Assembly: GCA_013398055.1 (NCBI GenBank)
Contig: VZRS01001707.1
Span: 570,518 to 634,517, forward strand
Origin: Ifrita kowaldi
Taxonomy: Eukaryota > Chordata > Aves > Passeriformes > Cinclosomatidae
Direction of reading: 5' to 3'
DNA length: 64,000 bases
Below are positions 49,501-60,660 of the stretch, piece by piece (position 1 is the stretch's first letter; the number at the start of each line of letters is the position of its first letter). The notes beneath the pieces are model-generated. The model was not told the DNA's origin, made no database searches, and saw only the letters and a program-made list of their open reading frames with translations. The position numbers and the translations under genes were made by a program.

Positions 49501-52500
49501 ACTGTTATATTCCTGGTCTATAGAGAGCCTTTATTATGCTGTCAATAGTTATCTTTTAGTCACAAATAGTTTTCTAGTGCCTAAAGTGGTAATTAACTGG
49601 AACATTACATGCTATAAAAGCAGTTTGCTTTTAACACATTAAAGTTTTTGAAATGTGCATTACAGTTTTTTTTTAATTTTTTTTTTTAGAGTGATGGAAA
49701 AAGATCCCTTCCATGCAAATTGTTTACCTGTACATATAGGGACACTTGTGGAGCTTAACAAAGCAAATGGTAAGGAACACAGCATTTAATACGATTCAAC
49801 AGATGGCTGCAAAGCCCCAATTTTAATAAAGAATTAAAGATGCCAAGAAACCCCCTTATACACCATTTGAAAAATTACATGTATTTTTCCTCCTACTTGC
49901 TGTTTCAAGAAAACAGTGGTAGCTGGTAAAAAAGGGAATTTCAGAGCTGACAGCAGGATTGAGGGTTAAGGGGAAGTAGTTGTGCAAAGAGCTCGTGATC
50001 ATGAGTGTTGCTGTCTTTTAACCACTGGACTGTGTAGCCAGGAGGCCAGGGAGCTACACTGCCTCATCCCTGTCATTGTGATTTCTGTTTCCAGGTGATC
50101 TTTGTACAGTATCTGGCTGTACTTTTTCTGCTCAACAATAAAATATAATAAATTAAAGTAGAAAGAACTCTTCAGCAGTTATGTATGCTTAGGTGGACAT
50201 GCTTATTCTGTGATAGAAAAAATTCTAGACTCTCCTTGCCTTTGCTGCTGTGAAGGCCTCTCTTTAGTTCAAACAAATGAATAATCATGTAACACCTTCA
50301 CTGGAATTACAGTAGTAGCTTACTTGTACCTTGGGCAGCTTTTTCTCATTCCAGACTGCAATATAATCAAGTGAGCAACTTGAATGTCTTTAAAATCAAT
50401 TGGAAAGTAGAATAAGGAGCTCATATGCTGTGCAGTCTCTTGTGATGGTGCATTATATGTACACAAATAGGTCATTAGGTGTACTGGTACTTCTTGGTGG
50501 TTAGTGAATGTACTTCCCAGTTATTTTACGGTTAAGTACCTCTGAAAATAGGGCCAGTACTCTGATTTTTCTTCTAAATCTGCCTTGAGAAGCATTATGT
50601 ACATAAACTAGTATTTTGTAAGCCAGTTTTAATATTTGTTTTTTCTGGAGCTGAGAGTGGATACAAAGTGCTCCAGGACAATCTCATTGGTTTAAAAGCA
50701 CTGCACTCTGAAGAAATAGAAACTTTACATTTGAAATTGCATTGTTATCCTGTAGCTGATTACTGCTGCTATTATTATAAAATCTGTAGTAAATTATTCC
50801 AGTAACTAGAATTATTATTTTTACTAAAAAGTAATCACTTGGAATTATTCCAAACAATATAATAATTTATTTGCTTTTGTCCTATTTTCAGCATATTAAT
50901 GCACAGGACTCTACTTTGAAATGGATCTAGCCAGTATGTTATACCTTTTAGATGTAGGAAGTTGAATAGTGTTTTACCTTGACAAGGTACATTCAAGTGT
51001 AATACTACTGGCATTTATTTTAATGTATGTTAATGACCTAAGTTGTTGCAGAATTCTTAAAGGGTGGGAAATATAGCTGCTTATTTGTGTGCTGTGAAGA
51101 CTTATGGGTTGTTTTGGTTGGGTTTTCTTTAGCTAATTGCAAAACTGAATCTATTTTGAGGCAGTTTGAAGCATTACCACTAAAAGAAAACATTTTGTTC
51201 ACTTGTGGATTAATAATGTTAGATGTTCTGTACATTTTGTATGGAAAGCTAAAATACTTGAAACATCTAAATGTTTTAGCATGTTTTAATTTTATCTTCT
51301 TGTTTCTTCCCACTATGTAGAGCTTTTCTATCTTTCTCACAAACTGGTGGACTTGTACCCAAATAATCCTGTAAGTTGTTCTAAGCTTTTGTTGCCAGGC
51401 AGTTTCTTTTTTAGGTGAAAGCACATAAAAATTGTAATGTATTAGTTTGAGCTACAGAATTCAAAATCTGTTTCTGGATGAAGCTTGTAAAAATGGTTCA
51501 CTCCTTTTATTTTCTTTGCATTGTAATTTCCTTAAAGCAAAGTTGTTTTTATAAAATTAAGTACCTGTAAAAGGTATTCAGTGCGAGTTACTTACTTTGA
51601 TTAATAATTTAAAACAAATGCTACAGTAATAAATGTCTACATGTCTCTGAGTAATCTTTTCCAGTGTTTGATCACCTTCACAGTGAAAATTGCTTTTCTT
51701 TGACTTGATCTTAATTTTCTGTGTTGCATCTTGTACCCATTACTTCCCATCCTATCACTGCACCCCTGAAAAGAGTCTGCCTCTGTCATGTATTCCCTAC
51801 CATTAAATAACTGAGGACAGCAATAAGCTTTCCACTTAGCTCTTTCTTCATGAGGCTGAATAAGCCCCAGTTAGAAAGGTACATGCCAGCAGTTCTAGCT
51901 TGTCTGTAATACCAAGTAATTTGAAGAGCTGACTGTGATTTCAGTGAAAGTGTTCCTAACTTCTCTAATTATTGTCTTCCACTCTTTTGATGCTTCACTG
52001 AAATGAGTGTGATATATCTAATAATATTCTATTTTGATTTTAATGTGTAGGTGTCATGGTTTGCAGTAGGATGCTATTACCTCATGGTTGGCCACAAAAA
52101 TGAACATGCTAGAAGATATCTCAGGTAACTTTTTTTCTGTTTTCCTTAGTGAATCTGTTGCTCACTTGCTAAGTAAACATTTAATGTTCATGATTGTTAG
52201 TAAGCTCATAAACAGAAGCCTTAATAAACTGGTTGCTACTTAAATACTCCTTTTGTTGCCTCCCTCTTTTTGGTATAGCAATTTAGACCTCATCCATAGA
52301 GATAATTTAAAAGTGAGGAAGACTTTAGTGGTATCTCTCTAGGCAGTCACCTTCCTGTTCTGGGCAGGTGTGGTCCCTGCAGTTGCTCATGCTGCTGAGC
52401 TAACTACAGCTGTAGCTGATCAGGCCTCAGTTCTTAGTTGAGGAACACTCAGGCATTCTCCCAGATTCAGGTGTCATATCTGAAAGGGAAGAATTATATA

Positions 52501-55500
52501 GAAAATTCTGACATTTGGCTATCCAGTTCTTTCTGTGCACAAGCAGCTGTGGGCTTTTTAGGTTTGGTCAATGCTGTTTCCTGTAGGTCTTCTGTATGGG
52601 TACTGAATATCAGCACTGGGGAGCAGGACCTTGCTGTGAAGTTGGGAATTTGTTTTGGTGCTGTAAGCTTAAACTGGGAAGGCATAAATCAACCTGTAAG
52701 ACTGATTTGTCCTGAGACTTTTATAGACAATATATGTAAAGATGGATTAATCATTTAGACTTTTTAAATGCTTGGTTATTATGAGTAAAATGTTTAAATT
52801 CCTTAAAAGTAGCACTGTGAAAATCTTCAAGAAGTTGTCCTGAGTGATATATTTGGTTTTGGGGCTGAAATAAAAAACATCTTTAAATGTACAAGCTTCC
52901 CTAGCCAGCAAGAAAGGATCTATAGATGTGTTGAAGGGAAAAACAAACAAAACAAAAAACCACAAATCAAACGTATCAAAATTCAGAGTAGTTCTGGTAA
53001 AAGGGAAAAGAGGTCTGCTAAAAGTGAAATAGTAAAAAGATGCTTAAGTTTCTTGGAGAAGAATGATAGTGTAAAGCTAACAAGGCTAGGGATAACAGTG
53101 GGCTACAACAGTGGTTTTCAGAGAAGAAACTTGGAGACAGTCAAATACCCACATACCTTTCATTACTGTCATGGGTGGCAAGATGCAAATGTTTGAGTAT
53201 GTAAAGTTTTGTCCCAGAAGACAGAGAACAAACCATTCTCTAGGATCTGTGATGAGAAATAATGAGTTTAACTGTGACAGACAAAATTTAGATTATATGT
53301 TAGGAAAAAATAAGTTTTTAAGGATAGTTAAGCAGCGTGATAGAATACTTATGGAACGTGTACTATCTCCATGTCAGAAGCTTTTAAGAAAAGATTGGGC
53401 TCAGTTGTTATGAGCTGTTTAGTTATGAATGCCCTTGCCTTCAGATTCAGAAAATAATCCACACAGCTTTCTAATGTTCCTGTCAAGCCCACCTTTCTGT
53501 AAAGACTCCAGGTTGCAATCTTGATGCTCAGGTTGCAGTTTTCAGCTCAAGACTTGAGTGACATTTTCTCTCATGCATGGCCTGTGATGTGACAAATACT
53601 CCTCTTCTTCAAGGCTAGCACAATTACATGGTGAAACTTCAACCTAAGTGTTCATTTGGTATTTTCATATCCTGCTTCTTAACTTGGATTTGATAGAATA
53701 TATTTATTTCAAAATGTATAGCTAGGATTTTGCAATATGTTGAGTCACTACTGTTTTCTGTAGTTTCCTCAATTCACCTACTATATAATTGTTTATGTTA
53801 AGTAATGTCAAATAATTCCTTCTGTCTCTGAACAATAGCAAAATAATAAAATCAATTCACAAGAATGTGTCATACTTCTAAGTGCTAAATAGTTTGAACT
53901 TTTAAAATGAACTTTGTTTACCACTGGTCATTACAGACAATTATCTTAATAGATACCTAACCGTGGGGCATAGCATTGCTATCTAAGCAGTCATCTGAAG
54001 CAGATGAAACTTAATTTCAGATGTGTTTGATTGTGACTTGCTCTTGTTTTAGCAAAGCTACCACACTGGAGAGAACCTATGGACCTGCATGGATAGCATA
54101 TGGGCATTCATTTGCAGTGGAGAGTGAGCATGACCAAGCAATGGCTGCATACTTCACAGCTGCACAGCTCATGAAAGGGTATGTACAAAATGTTGTGTTC
54201 AGGAAGATTACAATTAATCCATAAGTAGTGTAGAATATTGACTCACATCCCTTTAAATAGTAGCAATGCATTTGCAACAATTATCTGGTAGAGAACAAGG
54301 GAGAAAAAAAACCCCAATAATTTAACCGTGTGCATTTAACTGTGTTATTTGTGATTACTGTTCTGATTTTAGAAGTTCTAAAGTCAAGTTTTATTTATAG
54401 GTAATCTAAGTTCTACCTGAACATCTTCTGAAATTTGTGAATCATGGTTGTCACACCAGATCATTAACTGCTGTATAATAATAGCTTGAAAAGCTCGCTC
54501 TTGCTGTGGGAGGGGGTTGTAAAATGAGTCGTGAACTAATCATGTCATTTGCATATAAAACTACTGTATTTGATTGTAGGTACTGGTAAACATAATTCTT
54601 TTAATGATTACTTCTTCCATATTCTATTTGTAAATTAAATGTATGAATGACATTAGGGAAAAAAACCATCAGAACTCAACTTAAGCACTGAGAAAATACA
54701 TGTGATTCCAGAGCAGGTTACAGTTACGTACTGGAGTTCAGTCTCTTGTTAAACAGAGTTGTAAAGTCTTTTAAACTTCCCCTTAGGGTAGTAGTCCATT
54801 TAAATCAGCTTTTACTTCCATGTACATGAACATATGCAAACAGTTGGCATGTCTGTAGTTTGTGACTCCATTTTTGATAACCATACAGAAACAAACATGC
54901 ACTTTCTTTTATGGTTTTTAGGTGTCATTTGCCGATGCTCTATATTGGACTGGAATATGGTTTGACCAACAACTCCAAGTTGGCTGAACGGTTTTTCAGC
55001 CAAGCTTTAAGCATTGCACCTGAAGATCCTTTTGTTATGCATGAAGTTGGAGTGGTAGCATTTCAAAATGGAGAGTAAGCTTGCAAAATATGATCAAATA
55101 CTATCTTAAATATGGATTATTCTGAATTGTAATGTGCCAATGTATCTGCTAAAGTACTTATATTGAACTATGGCTTTTGTTTAGTTTAGATGGTGTTCAC
55201 CTTAAACCTTTGCTTTTTGTATTGTTCTTCCTTGTTTAAGATTGAACAAGGACAGAATTTAATGCTTGAGGAACATCCAGAGATTGATACTATCTTCCAT
55301 GTGCCTGTCATTGTGTAGTTGAATGCCTAAAAAGGCATCTGTCTGTACACATGCTATTAAATTTTGTACAGCAAAATATTTTGTCAGCTCAGGAGGTTCC
55401 AAATATATTCTGGGAAAAAAAACTAACCTATATAAGAAGTGCTTAGTCAATATTTTTAGTTTGGTGTTTTTTTAGTTTTGTCTTGTTAGCTCTTACATCC

Positions 55501-58500
55501 ACGATGCGAAACATAGCCAAATGTAAATTACTGGGGTTTATATCTAATTGCACTCATATGACGTAATAATGTCATAGAAATCTTTCTTGAATACAGTTTT
55601 CTCATACTGCTGATAAAAACTCTTCACTAACCTACTTTTCTTTCCCCCCACCCCTTCAATCCTTAGCTGGAAAACTGCAGAAAAGTGGTTCCTTGATGCA
55701 CTGGAAAAAATCAAAGCTATTGGAAATGAGGTATTTTTTCTAATAACATGCAAGGTCATAAATTTGTAAAACTCCAGCAAATTCTGTAATAGCTTGTGAC
55801 AAAACATATTGTGTTTATTTTAAGATAAAAGCAATACAGTATAAATTTGATTTTAAAACTATGTCTTCAGTGCTCCTAGGCTGAGACTTGACATGACTTT
55901 TTCTCCTTAAGTAGAAAACAAATTTTGTTTGGTTTGCATCAAGTTTTAATACCACTGACCATCTAAAGAAATATAATTGGCTTTGGATAATGTAAAAAAT
56001 AGAAAAATGAGTTATTGAATAAATGTTTTGAGCTTGTGTGTTTTGTTAAGAATTTAAAATGCTCATGATATTTTTCTTGTTCATAAACATAATTCCCTAT
56101 TTATTTGTATGTTGTTTTTCTTTTTTTAAAGTAGACAAAATTTAGTTACAGTCTAGGAAGCTGCAGTTATTTGAATTGTTGCATTATTTTGCAGGTAACA
56201 GTTGATAAGTGGGAGCCTTTATTGAACAACTTAGGACATGTCTGCAGAAAACTCAAGTAAGCAGAGAGTACTGGAGCTACATTTCTCTGTAATGCTGCAT
56301 AAATGTGATTCTCTCTCATTTATATCAAGATTATGTACCACATGAGAGCAGTGTAGAATTACCCTGTAAGAACAAGATTCTCTACATCAGCTTGTGATCA
56401 TAACTACATTAATCACCCCTTATATCCCATTTATTACAGTTTAACAAAAGTTAAAGTACTTAATGGAAAAGCCTTTCTTTAACTATTGATTCTTACTAGA
56501 TAGGGAATTGGTTGTAGGCTTTTAGATCCTTGTAGGGGTGTGAATTTTAACTCACTACTGTCCCAATCCTCACATACTGAAATACATCCTCTGATTTAAT
56601 TAACATAAAGGTGGGTTTGTGCCAAGTAATTACTTGGATTAGTACTTCCTTTTTTTTACTGAAGCGAAATATTCAGTGGCATTATAACACAGCAAGGGAG
56701 TCTTACTTTATGTTTTTTAAACAAAACTATTTAATACTTCATTTCTTATTTCCATTCCATGAATAAAAAAGTGCAAAGTACATATACAAGCTTTAACAGT
56801 TTTAACATAGAGACATTTTCTCATTTATTACCTTAATCTTACTTTAACCAATGCTTTCTTTTGTTCAATCAATGCATTTTTAAAATGTTTTTAGTGGTTT
56901 TAATTGCTCAATTGGTGTACACTGTAATTTTTGTTTCAAAGCTGCTAATGAGAATGTGATTATGGTAGATGAAAGTTGTACTTCTGCTTTGGCTTTGGTA
57001 GTAATTGCTTTGTGCTCGAATTGCCAATTAGTCTTCATTTTCATTATGAAGTAAGGAGGTATAATAGTTACTCCTTGTGCCAAGATCAAACAAAAGGCAC
57101 TGCATCTGGAATCTGTTCATGAGTATAATTGCAGGGTTTTTTCAAATACTTGTTTTGTTTATAATTACTTTTGTCTTTTTTTAGTTTCTACATTAAGTTA
57201 CTAACTGCTTACATCATGCTTTGTATAACTTCTAATATTTGCTCAGGTTCAGAAATCAAAGCTAAAATATTTTTGCATCCTTGTAAACCATCTTCTGAGA
57301 AAATCAGGTTGAGAATTTAGGCAGCTGTACAAATGCTTTGACATCTTAAAAAAGTCTGTAGTAACTCATTTAGTAGAGTCTGTAATACACAATATGGCTA
57401 TTATGAAAAAACTGACTGGATATATGTCTACTGGATATATGTCTAGTATCATGTGGTTAACATTTGAAAGCAGCATGTTAAAATACAGTGGTAGTCAATT
57501 GGACATGTAAATACTATGAGTGAAAATGAAATTGAAATCATGTGGAAGGTTTGTGCAGCAAGCAAACATTGCGTAATTTTCCTGCCTCAATTGTTACTTG
57601 GTGCCCTCTTAGCAACTTCATGTGTTGCTCATTGTATAATTTCATTATCACTATAGATTATAAAATTTCTTGTGAACAGGTGATTGCTATCTTTATTTTT
57701 AACAATGTGAAACTAGGATGTCAAATGTGAAAATTTAATTTCTTAGAATAATGTTGTAGTGTACATTTAATCCTTGTTTTATAAAATAATAAATGCAATA
57801 ATCAGTCTAATATACAATTTTCAAAGAAAGGGTGGTTGGTATTTGATAGAAATCATGGATATGTGTAAACCTTCTCTGATAGAGCATGTTGCAAAATGAC
57901 AAAGGTGCCAGTGTATGGAGCACTTAAGGGTTGTGAAATTTCTGCACAGAGAGCTTTTCTCAGTTTGAATGATGTGTGATTTAGTCTCATATTGCTCCTT
58001 CTCTCCCTTGGGAAGGCAAATGAAAGCTACAGAAAGAAAGCCAGTGCTACACTGAGCAGCATTAAACATCTAAAGCAATTTACCATATCAAATAGCTAAG
58101 ATCTCCAAATGGGACCTAGCCGTAGGCAGCTGTTTTGCTACATAAGGAGAACAATGATTTCTCAATTACACTGAGGAAGAAAATTGTCAATATCCATGAC
58201 TCTTTTGTACATTCTATTATGTGCAGAGTGTGCAGCAGTAATTTTAAAGTTCTGGCACAATTGTGTTCCACTTTGCTAAGGAAAATACCCACAGGATACT
58301 GTAAAAACACCTTTCACTGTGAAGCTAACAGATCTCCTGTATTTAACCCTAACAGGAAGTATGAAGAAGCACTGGAATACCATCGCCAGGCTCTAGTACT
58401 CATCCCTCAGAATGCTTCCACTTACTCTGCCATTGGCTACATCCACAGCCTCATGGGCAATTTTGAGAGCGCCATTGACTATTTTCACACGGTATGTAAC

Positions 58501-60459
58501 CAGATTCTGTTATTTACTGTTCCACTCTGGTTTGGGTTTGGAACAGAGAACCAGCATTTTTTTCCAGGCTTCAAATTAGTGTTTATTTTATAATCTTAAT
58601 TTGGGGTTTTTTTTAATCTTCTATATTTTATTGATTAGGTAAAAAAATGGCCTCTTTGGCAAACTTTGAATTGCAGTTTACATTTTATGTACATGAGTTT
58701 CTCATGCAGCTGAAATAGTTTAAAATATTTCCAACCCAGGAATTTTACAGTAAGTAAATAGCAACATATGTTATATCTCGTGACATTGAATGATTTCCTG
58801 TCTGTATATATGTGCTTTTCTGGGGTTTTTTTTGTGATTTCCTTGCTTACTACTTCAGCCAGTTCATATGATGGTGTTATTTTGGTTGTGCAATGTTTTG
58901 CTTTTACAGTGAAGACTGTGCTCTGATAGCATCATGTAACAACCAACCAGCAAACTGGACCAGAGCAGACTTAGGATGTAAATGTTTTTATTTGCTGCTA
59001 AGTACTTTTTACTGGTTTATTTTGTTAATAGGCCCTTGGTCTCAGGCGGGATGACACATTTTCAGTCACGATGCTTGGACACTGCATAGAAATGTACATT
59101 GGTGATTCTGAAGCCTATATTGGTAAGTCTCTAACTTATGTGTCTCTTAAAGTCATTGAGTCCTTTGAGAGGAGAGTTATTTATGTCGAGAAAGACTGCC
59201 TAATTAACTCAGAAAGTAGAGGATGTTTTTGTTTGGGGTTTTTTGTTGGTTTTTTTTTAATGGCTAAGTGAGTCAGAACTTAACCAGCAATTGCAGATGA
59301 CCACTAGTTTTTGTGAGCATCATGACAGTAAATTCTCACCAGGCTAAAGCAAGGAAACACTTTGTCATTAAAGGTATTGATGGTTTCTTTTATAGAAAAC
59401 ATTGATTTGTGGCATCTTAGATCCCAAAGGGATCGAGGTATGGAGTTAGGAAATCAGAGTACTAATGCTAATGTTGTTGTAGAGCAAGGTATTTTCACCT
59501 TGTCAAAACTTGGCTCTGTGGAGAAAGGATAAGTTCTTCTGACTCCAAAAATACAGCTTTATATGTGGTTTAAAGAAAGAGCTTCGTAACAGTAATACAT
59601 TACATTGCTGTAGAATTAAGTTCTCTATGAAAGTTTTTTTCCCCACAAAAAAACTTTTATATTCTTTTTATAGATTTCTGCTTCATTGAACTTAGTGATT
59701 TATCTGTAGTGAACACAGCTGATGTCCTGTCAAGCATGTTAAGAAGGCTGAAGCCTTAAAAGTAAAAGCCATCTGTGTGCTCTAGTGCTTTTCCTGCAGA
59801 TGTTTCTTCTCAATATTGTCTTGCTCCATATGCAGTCATTTAACACATCTGGAAGAACCATGCAGCCATGTGATATGCATTAATGCAAACCAAGCTGTGT
59901 GTAACTTAAACAAGAAAAAAAGCCCCTTGGAGAATTGGGAAGGGAATTGGCAATTACTTCTCAAAACAGACATTTGAATCTGAGTTGTGCTTCGTGTATT
60001 GTGCTTTTTTTGAAAAAGGAGGCTGCTGGATTTTTTCAAAACAACTCTATTCAGCTTCAGTCATTAAGCAGCAGCAGCTCCTTGATGGTCTGAAAGCAGA
60101 GAATTATAGTAGTTTCTGAATGATAGTTGCTTTGAGATTACATTTTTGGGAGTGTTCATTTGAAATAAACTAATGGTTTGTCTGTTTTCCCAGGAACAGA
60201 GATCAAAGACAAATTAAGATGTTATGACTTCGATGTACACACAGTGAAGACATTAAAGAACATAATTTCACCACCCTGGGATTTCAGAGAATTTGACATA
60301 GAAAGACAAACTGTGGATGAAAGTGGCATAGTGACATTAGAGACATCAAATCAAAGGAAAAGTACAGATACCAGTCGCCCATTGGAAGAAACATTTGAGA
60401 TTGAAATGAATGAAAGTGATATGATGTTAGAAACATCAATGTCAGACCATAGTACGTGA
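40091..60459 (+). CDS. CDC16: CDC16 (APC6), anaphase-promoting complex TPR subunit, 18 coding exons
   Basis: Spliced coding span. Exon coordinates are given in the separate entries; they sum to 1872 nt, which is 623 residues plus TGA, against about 620 in human CDC16. The product is a TPR scaffold subunit of the APC/C, the E3 ubiquitin ligase that targets cyclin B and securin for degradation. It acts as a homodimer in the nucleus and cytoplasm and, from family knowledge, its C-terminal TPR superhelix holds the small subunit CDC26. The translation starts MNLERLRKRVRHYIDQ and ends LETSMSDHST, matching vertebrate CDC16 at both ends. TPR helices fill about residues 17-535, followed by an acidic, Ser/Thr-rich tail of about 85 residues that is the likely site of phosphoregulation. 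All introns begin GT and end AG and every junction keeps phase. The start ATG has A at -3 and lies in a CpG island, which suggests a housekeeping promoter. There are no internal stops or frameshifts, so this is a functional gene. Confidence 0.98.
40562..40777 (+). mobile_element. CR1 LINE 3' fragment in CDC16 intron 1
   Basis: GGTTCAGGTTGGACATCAGG, then TGGGGAAGTGGCGGAGTC and TTTCCAACCTTTATGATTCT, ending TATGATC. This CR1 type differs in its middle from the next copy. Confidence 0.9.
40805..41041 (+). mobile_element. CR1 LINE 3' fragment in CDC16 intron 1, directly after another
   Basis: TTTACTGTGAGGGTGGTGGG, GGATGCCCCATCCCTGGAAG and the terminal CATTCTGTGATTCT. Same orientation as the copy about 30 bp to its left but another sequence type. 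Confidence 0.9.
41957..42252 (-). mobile_element. CR1 LINE 3' fragment in CDC16 intron 1
   Basis: AGAATCACAGAATGGTTTGG at the left end, then CTCCAGGGATGGGGCATCCA and AACTTCCTCCTAACATCTAA, the CR1 3' region in reverse. Confidence 0.93.
43065..43119 (+). CDS. CDC16: CDC16 coding exon 2 (residues 17-35)
   Basis: The acceptor is TCTTACAG and the donor is ATG followed by GTAAGT. It encodes QQYQSALFWADKVASLSH, the first helix-turn of the TPR array, and leaves one base of the next codon (G), which exon 3 completes as GAG. Confidence 0.97.
44018..44115 (+). CDS. CDC16: CDC16 coding exon 3 (residues 35-67)
   Basis: The acceptor is TTTTTAG and the donor is AAG followed by GTAAGG. The encoded text includes EEPQDIYWLAQCLYLTAQYH and RAAHALRSRKLDK, identical to human CDC16 in this stretch. 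It ends in phase 0. Confidence 0.97.
44611..44649 (+). CDS. CDC16: CDC16 coding exon 4 (residues 68-80), 39-nt microexon-like
   Basis: A 39-nt exon with acceptor TCTCTTTCAG and donor CAT followed by GTGAGT. It encodes LYEACRYLAARCH, the same as the vertebrate protein. Phase 0 on both sides, so skipping it would keep the frame. Confidence 0.96.
45477..45617 (+). CDS. CDC16: CDC16 coding exon 5 (residues 81-127)
   Basis: The acceptor is TTTGGTTAG and the donor is TCT followed by GTAAGT. It begins YAAKEHQQALDILDMEEP and ends DWEMSQSS. Phase 0 on both sides. The segment GLKDSTTDWEM differs slightly from human at a known variable loop. Confidence 0.97.
46972..47131 (+). CDS. CDC16: CDC16 coding exon 6 (residues 128-181)
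   Basis: The acceptor is TTCCACCAG. The donor is GAAG followed by GTCTGG, a weak donor that lacks the usual A at +3. It encodes IKSSICLLRGKIYDALDNRT and continues to SHHMLTAQE, as in human. One base of the next codon is left over. Confidence 0.96.
47778..47872 (+). CDS. CDC16: CDC16 coding exon 7 (residues 181-212)
   Basis: The acceptor is CATATAG and the donor is AAG followed by GTAAGT. It encodes EKELLESLPLNRQCTEEEQ and then ELLHFLFENKLKK. Compared with human (LPLSKLCNEEQ from memory) it is one residue longer and differs at several positions in this loop. It ends in phase 0. Confidence 0.95.
48509..48642 (+). CDS. CDC16: CDC16 coding exon 8 (residues 213-257)
   Basis: The acceptor is TCTTTCAG after a T9 tract and the donor is GT followed by GTAAGT. 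It encodes YNKPSETLIPESVDGLQENL through YYNCDFKMCYKLTS, near-identical to human. Two bases of a Val codon are left over. Confidence 0.97.
49690..49769 (+). CDS. CDC16: CDC16 coding exon 9 (residues 257-284)
   Basis: The acceptor is an uninterrupted T tract ending in TAG and the donor is ATG followed by GTAAGG. It encodes VMEKDPFHANCLPVHIGTLV and then ELNKAN. One base is left over, completed to GAG by exon 10. Confidence 0.96.
51321..51370 (+). CDS. CDC16: CDC16 coding exon 10 (residues 284-300)
   Basis: The acceptor is CACTATGTAG and the donor is CCT followed by GTAAGT. It encodes ELFYLSHKLVDLYPNNP, with one substitution (N for S) against human. It ends in phase 0. Confidence 0.96.
51645..51885 (-). 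mobile_element. Old, diverged CR1 LINE fragment in CDC16 intron 10
   Basis: CCAGTGTTTGATCACCTTCA, CTTGTACCCATTACTTCCCA and TGAGGCTGAATAAGCCCCAG still match the CR1 region just upstream of the 3' end, but with many changes and without the 3' terminus. Confidence 0.75.
52051..52124 (+). CDS. CDC16: CDC16 coding exon 11 (residues 301-325)
   Basis: The acceptor is TAATGTGTAG and the donor is CAG followed by GTAACT. It encodes VSWFAVGCYYLMVGHKNEHA and then RRYL. It contains the TPR signature positions W, G and Y. Two bases of a Ser codon are left over. Confidence 0.97.
52125..54052 (+). other. CDC16: CDC16 intron 11 (1.9 kb)
   Basis: Starts GTAACT and ends TGTTTTAG. Two open frames of about 100 codons (52438-52758 and 53111-53413) are present but resemble no protein I know. 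Probably neutral intron sequence. Confidence 0.9.
54053..54178 (+). CDS. CDC16: CDC16 coding exon 12 (residues 325-367)
   Basis: The acceptor is CTTGTTTTAG and the donor is GG followed by GTATGT. It encodes SKATTLERTYGPAWIAYGHS through AYFTAAQLMKG, a canonical TPR with the W-x2-LG-like, A and F positions. Only R for K differs from human as I recall it. Confidence 0.97.
54922..55074 (+). CDS. CDC16: CDC16 coding exon 13 (residues 367-418)
   Basis: The acceptor is GGTTTTTAG and the donor is GA followed by GTAAGC. It encodes GCHLPMLYIGLEYGLTNNSK and later ALSIAPEDPFVMHEVGVVAF, matching human. Two bases (GA) are left over. Confidence 0.97.
55667..55730 (+). CDS. CDC16: CDC16 coding exon 14 (residues 418-439)
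   Basis: The acceptor is CAATCCTTAG. The donor is GAG followed by GTATTT, which is weak. The joining codon becomes GAC, so the residue is Asp where human has Glu. It then encodes WKTAEKWFLDALEKIKAIGN and E. Phase 0 at the end. Confidence 0.96.
56195..56256 (+). CDS. CDC16: CDC16 coding exon 15 (residues 440-460)
   Basis: The acceptor is ATTTTGCAG and the donor is CAA followed by GTAAGC. It encodes VTVDKWEPLLNNLGHVCRKL, identical to human. Two bases of a Lys codon are left over. Confidence 0.97.
56257..58355 (+). other. CDC16: CDC16 intron 15 (2.1 kb)
   Basis: Starts GTAAGC and ends CTAACAG. AT-rich, with the 15-bp tandem duplication at 57415-57444 and no recognised mobile element. Confidence 0.9.
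57415..57444. repeat. Perfect 15-bp tandem duplication in CDC16 intron 15
   Basis: ACTGGATATATGTCT occurs twice without a mismatch, which points to a recent slippage or repair event. Confidence 0.95.
58356..58491 (+). CDS. CDC16: CDC16 coding exon 16 (residues 460-505)
   Basis: The acceptor is CCCTAACAG and the donor is ACG followed by GTATGT. It encodes KKYEEALEYHRQALVLIPQN and then ASTYSAIGYIHSLMGNFESA, two textbook TPR helices ending IDYFHT. Phase 0 at the end. The frame is also open for some 70 codons upstream of the acceptor, but that intronic stretch does not resemble CDC16. Confidence 0.97.
59032..59122 (+). CDS. CDC16: CDC16 coding exon 17 (residues 506-536)
   Basis: The acceptor is TTTGTTAATAG and the donor is TTG followed by GTAAGT. 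It encodes ALGLRRDDTFSVTMLGHCIE and then MYIGDSEAYI, the last TPR. One base is left over. Confidence 0.97.
60194..60459 (+). CDS. CDC16: CDC16 coding exon 18, terminal (residues 536-623 and stop)
   Basis: The acceptor is TGTTTTCCCAG. It encodes the segment through KNIISPPWDFREFDIE and an acidic tail ending LEETFEIEMNESDMMLETSM and SDHST, then TGA at 60457-60459. The core and the last 25 residues match human, while the middle (DESGIVTLETSNQRKSTDTS) diverges. From family knowledge this tail lies outside the TPR superhelix and holds Ser/Thr sites. Confidence 0.97.
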
Positions 60460-60660
60460 CCATAAATACTGGTAGAGAGCTCATTTTGTCTGAGTGTAGT
60501 ATGTTTGTTTTAGCATTTTTGTTATGGTGGTGTACTTTCATGAATTTGCTATTTTTTATATGAATTGAATTCAAACTATGTACTTAACACTGGGAGTTTT
60601 ATAGTTCCTACTTTATAAATATTCCTTTCCTGATAGCTCTCTCCTGAATCCCCATCTGGA
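60460..60660 (+). other. CDC16: Probable CDC16 3' UTR with a non-canonical poly(A) signal
   Basis: The sequence directly after the stop is AT- and T-rich. No AATAAA occurs close by. A TATAAA variant lies at 60614-60619 and is a candidate cleavage signal about 155 nt after the stop. The first clear AATAAA downstream is near 62886, which would give a 2.4-kb UTR. The true end cannot be decided here. Confidence 0.35.

Noticed and set aside
52438..53413. Two frames of about 100 codons in CDC16 intron 11 as nested genes
   Set aside because: No recognisable domain, no promoter or splice context, and the lengths are within chance expectation.
58135..58355. Open frame upstream of CDC16 exon 16 as an extended exon
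   Set aside because: A good acceptor (CCCTAACAG) directly precedes the conserved residues, and the upstream translation shows no TPR or CDC16 similarity.
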